From NCBI GenBank assembly GCA_963929915.1, contig CAWVJY010000005.1, positions 62,001 to 126,000 on the forward strand: a stretch of 64,000 bases of DNA, read 5' to 3'. Made by a program: the position numbers and the translations under genes. This DNA comes from CAG-273 sp963929915. Its GTDB lineage: Bacteria; Bacillota; Clostridia; TANB77; CAG-508. The notes beneath the pieces are model-generated. The model did not search any database. It saw only the letters and a program-made list of their open reading frames with translations, and was not told the origin of the DNA. This document shows, piece after piece, positions 58,040 through 64,000 of this stretch. How positions within the stretch are numbered: the first letter of the stretch is position 1; each line of letters begins with the position of its first letter.

Positions 58040-58168
58040 ATGTGTAAAAAAGTTAATTTTAATGTTATTGAAAAAAATAAATTTGACAATGTAGATGATA
58101 TTAAAAAATATATACAAGCAATTGTGAATAAATTAATTGTAAAAGAATTTACAAATAGAATTAATTAA
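58040..58168 (+). CDS. Small protein (42 aa) before the serine recombinase
   Basis: ATG at 58040 with AGGAGG nine bases upstream. Sequence is polar, with VDDIKKYIQAIVNKLIVK as a likely helix. Its stop lies 13 bp before the recombinase ATG, so it is co-transcribed. Small proteins at this spot can be directionality or accessory factors; this is only a suggestion. Confidence 0.6.
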   Translation: MCKKVNFNVIEKNKFDNVDDIKKYIQAIVNKLIVKEFTNRIN

Positions 58169-58181
58169 CGATGGTAAACTT

Positions 58182-59795
58182 ATGAAAGTGGCAATTTATT
58201 GTAGGCTTTCTCGTGAAGATGATGACAAGCTTCATGAAAATGATGAAAGCGAAAGTATCCAAAATCAAAAATCTATGCTAATTAATTATGCAATAGAAAG
58301 GAGTTGGGATATTTATAATATTTACTGTGATGAGGACTATTCTGGAATCGACAGTGAAAGACCTGAATTTAATAAACTATTAGAAGATGCTAAAAATCAT
58401 AAATTTGACATTGTACTTTGTAAGACACAAAGCAGATTTACTCGTGATATGGAAATAGTAGAAAAATACTTGCACAATAAATTCATTGAATGGAATATAA
58501 GATTTGTAAGCCCTGTAGATCATGTTGATACTTTAGACAAAGGAAACAAAAAATCAAGACAAATTAATGGTTTAGTTAATGAATGGTACTTAGAGGATTT
58601 ATCAGAAAATATTAGAAAAACATTTGATAGTAAAAGAAAACAAGGATTACATATTGGCTCTTTTGTATGTTATGGCTATAAAAGAAGTCCAGAAAATAAA
58701 AATAAACTAGTGGCTGATACAGAAGTAGCTGATGTTATTAAATTGATTTTTAATCTTTACGAACAAGGAAATGGTGTTACCAAAATTGCCCAAATACTAA
58801 ATGATAAAGGAATTTTAACACCTACTAAATATAAACAATCACAAGGAATAAATTTTAAAAATCAAGGCAAAAATATTGACTATTGGTGTGAATCCACCGT
58901 TAGCAAAATATTAAAAAACGAAGTTTATATTGGCAATTTGGTACAAGGCTATAATAAAAAGGTTAGCTACAAATCTAAAAAGATGAAAAATCAGCCTAAA
59001 TCAGAATGGATTATTGTAGAAAATACTCACGAGCCTATTATTGCAAAAGAACAATTTTACAAAGTTCAAGAGATTTTCAAAAGCAAGACAAGAAGGTGTA
59101 AAAATGGCGAAGTACATCTATTTGCAAATAAGCTAGTATGCCTAGATTGTGGTACAAAACTTTATAAATGCCAAAATGATAGGGGCTACATTTACTTTTC
59201 TTGTAAAGGTTCTAAAAAATTATATGGTACTTGCACAAGCCATTCTATCGGTTATGAAAATCTAAAAAATTTAGTAACTGAAAAAATTAGAGAAAAAATA
59301 TTAGCTTTTTATAACTTTGATAATATATCAGATGATTTATTTGTTTCAAATGATAACTTAAATAAAACAAAGTCATTACAAAAGAAAGTAGATATGCTTT
59401 CTAAAGAAATGGAAGATATCAATAAAGCAATAAAAGAACTGTATTTAAACAAAGTAAGTGGCAAAGTTCCAGAAGATGTATTTGATGATTTGAATTCTTC
59501 TTTCCTATCTGATAAATCGGCAAAGCAAAAAGAATTAGAAAAAGTCCAAAATGATTTATCTAGTTTAAAAGAAAAAGAGTTAAACAGTAAATTTATAAAA
59601 GAACAAAAAGAAAAAATAATTAATCACTTTAAAGATTTTAAAGAACTTAATTATGATATTGTAAATAGTTTCATAGATTATATTGAAATTGGTGAAAAAT
59701 TTTCAGCTGTTGAGTCTTCGCCGATTACAGATAAAATTTGCAAAGCAGACAAACAAAAAAATAGTCAAGATGTTGTTATTCATTGGAATTTCTAG
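58182..59795 (+). CDS. Large serine recombinase
   Basis: 537 aa. The resolvase domain opens with AIYCRLSREDDD, containing the catalytic Ser near residue 10, and includes FDIVLCKTQSRFTRDMEIVE. The Recombinase domain follows (GYKRSPENKNKLV, GVTKIAQILNDKGI). A zinc ribbon (CLDCGTKLYKCQNDRG ... CKGSKKLYGTC) and a coiled coil (KVDMLSKEMEDINKAIKEL) complete the usual order. It would excise or insert the 3.86-kb element at CATGGGGTGG. All key regions are intact. Excision probably needs a sporulation cue, not visible in sequence. Confidence 0.95.
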   Translation: MKVAIYCRLSREDDDKLHENDESESIQNQKSMLINYAIERSWDIYNIYCDEDYSGIDSERPEFNKLLEDAKNHKFDIVLCKTQSRFTRDMEIVEKYLHNKFIEWNIRFVSPVDHVDTLDKGNKKSRQINGLVNEWYLEDLSENIRKTFDSKRKQGLHIGSFVCYGYKRSPENKNKLVADTEVADVIKLIFNLYEQGNGVTKIAQILNDKGILTPTKYKQSQGINFKNQGKNIDYWCESTVSKILKNEVYIGNLVQGYNKKVSYKSKKMKNQPKSEWIIVENTHEPIIAKEQFYKVQEIFKSKTRRCKNGEVHLFANKLVCLDCGTKLYKCQNDRGYIYFSCKGSKKLYGTCTSHSIGYENLKNLVTEKIREKILAFYNFDNISDDLFVSNDNLNKTKSLQKKVDMLSKEMEDINKAIKELYLNKVSGKVPEDVFDDLNSSFLSDKSAKQKELEKVQNDLSSLKEKELNSKFIKEQKEKIINHFKDFKELNYDIVNSFIDYIEIGEKFSAVESSPITDKICKADKQKNSQDVVIHWNF

Positions 59796-59896
59796 TATAT
59801 CAATTAAATTTTACAAATTATTCACATAAAATCATAGTAATTTAAGTATATTTATGTTATACTATTAGTAAATTTTCAAAGAAAGGAGTTTTAAAT

Positions 59897-60091
59897 ATGT
59901 CACCAATAAGAGAAAAATTTGTTAATGTAATTGAATCTTTACCATACAACATTGATGAAGAAGTCTTGAAAAAAAGTACGAAAGAAATTCTACAAGAAGT
60001 AACTCAAAAATATGTTGATACTTATGGCGTTGATGATTTATCCGAAAATGACAAAGAATGTATAAGGTCATTGATAGGCAATAAAATTTAA
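59897..60091 (+). CDS. Small protein of unknown function (64 aa)
   Basis: AAAGGAG lies ten bases before the ATG. The sequence is helical and acidic (REKFVNVIESLPYNIDEEVL, DLSENDKECIRSLIG). Not recognised. It precedes the toxin-antitoxin pair by 24 bp and may be part of the same transcript. Confidence 0.65.
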   Translation: MSPIREKFVNVIESLPYNIDEEVLKKSTKEILQEVTQKYVDTYGVDDLSENDKECIRSLIGNKI

Positions 60092-60114
60092 TTAAAGAAA
60101 GGATTGTGATTATT

Positions 60115-60336
60115 ATGAGTATAAAGGAAGATATTCCTATGGAAAAAATTAGTGAACTTCTAAAGAAAGCACCAACTGATGACGGTACATTTTATGGTTC
60201 GTTATATGATTTATATGTTTTTATAGGACTTGCTAAAAGTGCAGATGATATAAAAAACGGAAGAACTATAACTTTAGAAGAGCTTGAAAAAGAAATGGAG
60301 GCATTGTATGAAAATAGTAGTAGACGATTTGGCTAA
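60115..60336 (+). CDS. Putative antitoxin of the cotJC element
   Basis: 73 aa from the ATG at 60115 (AAAGGA upstream). It has no strong family motif: DIPMEKISELLKKAPTDDG, then GRTITLEELEKEMEALYE. The last 29 bp overlap the ParE-like toxin gene. Position and size indicate the antitoxin of a type II pair; the TITLEELEKEM end resembles RelB-like antitoxin tails. Confidence 0.65.
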   Translation: MSIKEDIPMEKISELLKKAPTDDGTFYGSLYDLYVFIGLAKSADDIKNGRTITLEELEKEMEALYENSSRRFG

Positions 60337-60652
60337 ACAATCACTTATTGATATTTATTATTATAATTATCAATATTCATTAAAAAATGCCATTGAAACG
60401 AATAGAAACATTCTCGTTCGTATTCATAATTTAGAGGATTCGCCATATATTGGCAGATATATTCCAGAAATGTCGGACAAGCGTTTTAGAGAAATTATAT
60501 TCAAAAGTTCAGGACATTCTAGATATAGAATTATGTATTATATATCAGAAAATACTGATACAATTTATATTTTTAATATTCTTAATAGTAAACAGGATTT
60601 TAATCGTATCTTGAAATTACATAATTATTTTAACAATTATTTTAATTTTTAA
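60308..60652 (+). CDS. ParE/RelE-like toxin of the cotJC element
   Basis: 114 aa from the ATG at 60308, six bases after GGAGG; the frame open to 60284 lacks a site. Layout is that of ParE: MKIVVDDLAKQSLIDIYYYN helix, then RFREIIFKSSGHSRYRIMYYIS and a final IFNILNSKQDFNRIL. It may maintain the element in the chromosome until programmed excision. Toxin target unknown. Confidence 0.8.
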   Translation: MKIVVDDLAKQSLIDIYYYNYQYSLKNAIETNRNILVRIHNLEDSPYIGRYIPEMSDKRFREIIFKSSGHSRYRIMYYISENTDTIYIFNILNSKQDFNRILKLHNYFNNYFNF

Positions 60653-60659
60653 ATCAAAT

Positions 60660-60998
60660 TTAGTTAAATTCTTTTTGGATAGATTCCAAACCCACCCCAT
60701 GGTCTGTATAATATTCACCTAAACCTGCTTTTTTAATTTCTTCTATACTTAGTCCATCTGTTAATTGATGTACCATTGTTCCTACCATTTCTAAGTGTGC
60801 AAGTTCTTCAGTACCTATATCATTTAAGGTAGCTTTTGATACTTGGTCTGGCATAGCAAATCTTTGGCTTAGATAACGAAGGGAAGCAGCTAATTCTCCA
60901 TCTGGTCCACCATATTGGGAGATAATAAATTTAGCAAGTTTTGCATTTGGGCATTTAATTTTTACAGGATATTCTAATACTTTATTATAAGTCCACAT
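60660..60998 (-). CDS. cotJC: cotJC, 5' fragment
   Basis: Begins MWTYNKVLEYPVKIKCPNAK, the conserved CotJC opening. It includes QYGGPDGELAASLRYLSQRF and GTEELAHLEMVGTMVHQL, with Glu and His metal ligands of the manganese-catalase fold. Native sequence ends at the core (60692); the last residues (GLESIQKEFN) come from the element. The ATG lies directly against the cotJB stop, so they are translationally coupled. In the unexcised state it would make an inactive half-protein lacking the second metal-binding half. Confidence 0.92.
   Translation of the reverse strand: MWTYNKVLEYPVKIKCPNAKLAKFIISQYGGPDGELAASLRYLSQRFAMPDQVSKATLNDIGTEELAHLEMVGTMVHQLTDGLSIEEIKKAGLGEYYTDHGVGLESIQKEFN
60692..60701. other. 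Attachment-site core, right
   Basis: CCACCCCATG, identical to 56832-56841. Confidence 0.8.
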
Positions 60999-61376
60999 CT
61001 AACAATTTCCTCCTTCCCATGGCCATGGTTCTTCAAGCCATCTCCATTTATTACATGGATAGTAAATACTTAATGGTCCATAAACTCTCTGATATTGGTC
61101 TTTTAATTCTTTTAATTGTTTGGTATATTCTCTGTGTAAACAAAGTGCTCTTTGGTCATTATGATGTGTATTTAAATATAATCCAAGTTCAATAATGGCA
61201 AAATTTAAAGATTTAATTTTATGAATCATTTCTTCTCTAATTCTACGTCTTTCTGCACAATTTGTTTCTTGATTACATGAATCCATATTATCTGCAGTCA
61301 TTGCTGCTGTATTATAACCAAATGCTGCATTAATGCCTTGAGGTGTATATTCACAGTTTCTATCTTCTCCTAACAT
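60999..61376 (-). CDS. cotJB: Spore coat protein CotJB
   Basis: 125 aa. The C-terminal region KIKSLNFAIIELGLYLNTHH ... YGPLSIYYPCNKWRWLEEPW-like segment is the CotJB family signature. The N-terminal 40 residues are polar. It overlaps cotJA by 7 bp and abuts cotJC, the standard cotJABC order. The operon is under mother-cell sporulation control in Bacillus; assumed here. Confidence 0.93.
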   Translation of the reverse strand: MLGEDRNCEYTPQGINAAFGYNTAAMTADNMDSCNQETNCAERRRIREEMIHKIKSLNFAIIELGLYLNTHHNDQRALCLHREYTKQLKELKDQYQRVYGPLSIYYPCNKWRWLEEPWPWEGGNC

Positions 61377-61804
61377 TGATTACATCCCTCCCCAATTTCA
61401 TTTGATTGTTTTAAATACTCAATTTCTGCCATGCTTTGACAAGGTACATATGGACTAACTAATTCTGGAAATATGGTTCCCATTTTTAAACCACAATGTG
61501 GTGTAAAAGTTTGGTTCATTTCTTGAATTGGTACATAACTTTGTGCAAGCATTGGATTAGATGGGAATGGACTGGTTGGTTCATCAAAGCCACAATTACA
61601 AGAACTTCCCATCATATTTGATGCTGATGCAATGTTCATTCCATAGTTATCATTACATCCACAATTACAATTATTGTTGAAATTGTTACTGTAACTTGCA
61701 GTTTGTGCAAATTCAGCTGTAGTTCCAACATTATTGCATAATGTTTCAATTACTTCTGGATTGTAGTCATTTTGGCAACAACATCTTCTATAACGATTAA
61801 ACAT
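61370..61804 (-). CDS. cotJA: Spore coat protein CotJA
   Basis: 144 aa. The C-terminal 75 residues hold the CotJA domain (LAQSYVPIQEMNQTFTP, GLKMGTIFPELVSPY). The N-terminal part is unusually rich in Cys and Asn (CCCQND, NNFNNNCNCGCNDN, SCNCGFDE). This recalls the Asn/Cys tail of cotJC here (NNSNNNNCDCGCN), so these may cross-link through disulfides or metal. AGGAGG precedes the ATG. First gene of the operon. Confidence 0.9.
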   Translation of the reverse strand: MFNRYRRCCCQNDYNPEVIETLCNNVGTTAEFAQTASYSNNFNNNCNCGCNDNYGMNIASASNMMGSSCNCGFDEPTSPFPSNPMLAQSYVPIQEMNQTFTPHCGLKMGTIFPELVSPYVPCQSMAEIEYLKQSNEIGEGCNQC

Positions 61805-61914
61805 GTTTAAATTCCTCCTTATTTTTGTTTTATATTACATAATATGACAAAAATAGGAAAATTGTGTACCCAAAAGCATAAAAGTCTAAAATTTGTTTTT
61901 CATTTTCAAAAAAT

Positions 61915-62134
61915 AAAAGAAACTGTCCTAAAATTAAATTAAATTTATTTTAAGAAAAGTATTAGAATTGTCTTTTGAAATTTTTAAACCTTGCGTGGGC
62001 GACCATTGTGACAGCTGTTCGAGGTATTTATACCGAGTTACAGCTGTCCAAAAGGGGAAAGGCTTAAAAATTGAAAAAGACAATTTCTAATACTTTGACT
62101 TATATATTTATCATATTTTAGGACAGTTTCTTTT
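61915..62134. repeat. 220-bp palindromic element, copy 2, with outer inverted ends
   Basis: Core 61960-62092 matches 5528-5661. It is enclosed by AAAAGAAACTGTCCTAAAAT (61915) and its complement ending at 62134. The inner hairpin reads GGTAT-TT-ATACC, where copy 1 has GGCGG-TT-CCGCC. The gap between pyk and cotJA (61805-62167) holds this element and nothing else seen. Confidence 0.85.
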
Positions 62135-62167
62135 TAAATAAAAAAATTATGAACAAATTTTAGACTT

Positions 62168-63601
62168 TTAAACTTTCAAAACTCCACCAATCGTTTTGTT
62201 TAATTTAGCATGTTTATGTCCTGCTAGAATAGAGGCCCCTCCTGCTATAACTACAATGTCACCTTCTGTAATAAATCCTCTTTCTTTAGCAAGTCTTACA
62301 CCATCATCAATCATTTCGTCAATGCTCTCTTTTGGTTCTACTAAAATTGTGTAAGTATTCCATACTAAAGATAGTTGTCTTTCAATTTCTTTGTTAGAAG
62401 TAATAACATAAATTGGGCATTGTGGCATAAAACCTGCTATCATTTTTGCTGTTCTTCCTGTATCTGTATAAGCAAAAATTGCTTTGGCACATAAATCCAT
62501 TGCGGTAGAACATGTTGAATAATTTAAGTTATATTCATAATCTTCATTATCACAGTCACGTTCTTTTCTTTTAAATCTTTTCCAGTATTTAATAGAACCT
62601 TCTATTGCTTCACAGATTTTTACCATGGTCTGTACACATTCTACAGGGTATTCTCCCATAGCAGATTCTCCAGAAAGCATAATACAGCTTGCCATATCAT
62701 ATACCGCATTTGCAACATCGCTTACTTCTGCTCTAGTTGGTCTTGGATTATGTATCATGGATTCTAGCATTTGTGTTGCAATTACCACAGGTTTTCCTGC
62801 TTTATTACATTTAGAAATAAATTCTTTTTGTCTAATTGGAACTTCTTCCATAGGAATTTCTACTCCTAAATCTCCTCTTGCTACCATAATACCGTCTGAC
62901 ACTGCTAAGATTTCGTCAAAGTTGTCTATCCCTTGTCTATTTTCTATTTTAGAAATAATTTTAATATGTTCTCCACCATTTTCTTCTAATACTTTTCTGA
63001 TATTTAATACATCTTGCGCAGTACGTACAAAAGATGCTGCAATATAGTCAAAACCTGCTTTAACTCCAAATGTAATATCTTCTATATCTTTTTGAGTAGG
63101 GCTTGGTAAATTAATGGCCATTCCTGGTATATTAATACTTTTTGTATTGGTTAATTCGCCACCATCAATTACTTTACAAATAATATCTGTTCCCTTAATT
63201 TCTTGAACTTCTATTTTAATTAATCCATCATTAATTAAAATAATGGTCCCTTTTTCTACTTCATTATATAGATTTTTATAAGTTATCGATACTTTTTCTT
63301 GGTTTCCCAAAATTTCTTCATTTACTAAAGTAAAAGTATCTCCTGGATTTAATTCAATTTTTCCGTTTTCGAATTTTCCAATTCTAATCTCTGGTCCTTT
63401 GGTATCTAATAATAGTGCTACTGACCTTCCTACCTTTTCTCTTACTTTTTTAAAGTTTTCAATTCTAGGTTCTTGGTCTTGATAATTTCCATGAGAAAAG
63501 TTAATTCTGGCAACATCCATTCCTGCTAAGATTAACTTTTCTAATACTTCTGAATTATCCACTGCTGGACCTAATGTACAAATAATTTTTGTTTTTTTCA
63601 T
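62168..63601 (-). CDS. pyk: Pyruvate kinase
   Basis: 477 aa, final ATP-forming step of glycolysis. Start at the ATG 63601 (MKKTKIICTLGPA), eleven bases from AAAGGA; a nine-codon upstream extension lacks a site. Motifs: INFSHGNYQDQ, DTKGPEIRIGKF, IISKIENRQG, MVARGDLGVEIP (active-site region), TQMLESM, RAEVSDVANAVYDM. C-terminal allosteric domain present (DIVVIAGG). Lacks the extra phosphotransferase-like domain seen in some Firmicutes. Confidence 0.96.
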   Translation of the reverse strand: MKKTKIICTLGPAVDNSEVLEKLILAGMDVARINFSHGNYQDQEPRIENFKKVREKVGRSVALLLDTKGPEIRIGKFENGKIELNPGDTFTLVNEEILGNQEKVSITYKNLYNEVEKGTIILINDGLIKIEVQEIKGTDIICKVIDGGELTNTKSINIPGMAINLPSPTQKDIEDITFGVKAGFDYIAASFVRTAQDVLNIRKVLEENGGEHIKIISKIENRQGIDNFDEILAVSDGIMVARGDLGVEIPMEEVPIRQKEFISKCNKAGKPVVIATQMLESMIHNPRPTRAEVSDVANAVYDMASCIMLSGESAMGEYPVECVQTMVKICEAIEGSIKYWKRFKRKERDCDNEDYEYNLNYSTCSTAMDLCAKAIFAYTDTGRTAKMIAGFMPQCPIYVITSNKEIERQLSLVWNTYTILVEPKESIDEMIDDGVRLAKERGFITEGDIVVIAGGASILAGHKHAKLNKTIGGVLKV

Positions 63602-63804
63602 TCTAACTTTCTTCCTTTCCTTCTTCAAACTTTAGATAATGTTTTTATCATCTATTTTTTTATAGATTGTTTTACATTATCTTTATATAATAGCTTATTT
63701 AACTTGCTCTTGTATTAGAATATTTTCTATTTACACTTTGAAGTTTTTTAATGTGCAACTATTATAGAATACTATATTTTTGTTTAAAAGTCAAGTTTTA
63801 GATA

Positions 63805-63835
63805 GGACCAAAGGAGACTGTCCCCATTGGTCCTA
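63805..63835. repeat. GGGACGG-family short inverted repeat
   Basis: GGACCAAAGGAGACTGTCCC then ATTGGTCC; GGACCAA and TTGGTCC pair. Lies between pyk and the next gene. Confidence 0.65.
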
Positions 63836-63838
63836 CTA

Positions 63839-64000
63839 TTATTTTGTAATCCATTTTACTAAATTTAAATTGGCAGAATCTAAAATCATTTCATGTTTTG
63901 GCATTACTCTAAAGGTATAACCATAACTTCCACCATTTATCAATTTTACTTTTGCTTTATAAGTATAAGTTCTATTTTCTTCATTAGATTCTTCTAGTTC
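63839..64000 (-). CDS. Probable alpha-glucan (glycogen) phosphorylase, C-terminal end only
   Basis: The last 53 codons before the right edge. The sequence ends in GGSYGYTFRVMPKHEMILD and NLNLVKWITK, resembling the end of short alpha-glucan phosphorylases (YRVRVLPKH..L...E.GLVRW type). It would release glucose-1-phosphate from glycogen. With only the tail visible the call is tentative. It transcribes towards pyk. Confidence 0.55.
   Translation of the reverse strand, partial: ELEESNEENRTYTYKAKVKLINGGSYGYTFRVMPKHEMILDSANLNLVKWITK

Larger units (their letters stand above)
56842..60701. mobile_element. 3.86-kb serine-recombinase element interrupting cotJC (skin-like)
   Basis: Bounded by the 10-bp direct repeat. 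It contains an unknown beta-rich gene, a small ORF, a large serine recombinase, a 64-aa ORF and a toxin-antitoxin pair. Precise deletion of one repeat plus the element rebuilds cotJC in frame. In other Firmicutes such elements in sigK, spsM or gerE are excised in the mother cell during sporulation. cotJC is a sporulation gene, so the same logic is plausible. Confidence 0.88.

Overview
The window is low-GC, AT-rich DNA from a spore-forming member of the Clostridia, probably an uncultured gut lineage. Evidence for this is the cotJABC spore-coat operon, strong AGGAGG ribosome sites, the ylxM-ffh-rpsP-khpA-rimM-trmD-rplS block, LPxTG-type surface proteins with a sortase, and one full rRNA operon. 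I cannot name the species.

Layout. 1-9.5 kb: a partial glycogen debranching enzyme, a YvcK/GlmR-like protein, MurB, two small membrane proteins, and an ALDH / iron-ADH / SCP2-like cluster. 9.6-18.3 kb: tRNA-Asn, mutY, tRNA-Ser, a methyltransferase and an HNH protein, then the rRNA operon on the minus strand (16S, tRNA-Ala, 23S, 5S). That operon ends in a second tRNA-Asn whose anticodon is split by a 246-nt group I intron. The 23S gene carries an intervening sequence in the helix-45 region. 18.7-30.2 kb: a pilin-like protein with a hypervariable C-terminus, rlmB, lepA, an LRR surface protein, tsaE-tsaB-rimI and a Lon-like protease. 30.2-35 kb: the rplS-to-ylxM block. 35-41.1 kb: an accessory island with two more copies of the hypervariable pilin-like gene (one beheaded), an IS91-like element with a tyrosine recombinase, and a toxin-antitoxin pair. 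41.2-46.1 kb: metallopeptidase, folA, thyA, a radical SAM activase and two thioesterases. 46.3-52.5 kb: a cohesin / dockerin / sortase surface cluster. 52.7-56.2 kb: a MATE transporter fused to a cytidylate-kinase-like domain, and an unknown protein. 56.5-61.8 kb: cotJABC, with cotJC split by a 3.86-kb serine-recombinase element. 62.1-64 kb: pyruvate kinase and the tail of a probable alpha-glucan phosphorylase.

Four observations stand out. (1) Four genes are each broken by one extra base, and in every case that base is a C that creates an in-frame CGG just before a glycine codon. I found no in-frame CGG in any intact recognised gene, so CGG may be an unassigned or +1-frameshifting codon here. 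(2) cotJC is interrupted by a small element flanked by a 10-bp direct repeat; precise excision restores a 209-codon reading frame, as in sporulation-excised skin-like elements. (3) Three prepilin/FGE-fold proteins end in regions rich in NNC/NNT codons next to a stop-codon hairpin, as in diversity-generating retroelement targets, but no reverse transcriptase is present in the window. (4) The group I intron in tRNA-Asn lies beside an intron-less inverted copy of the same tRNA. Several dispersed palindromic repeats also recur between genes.
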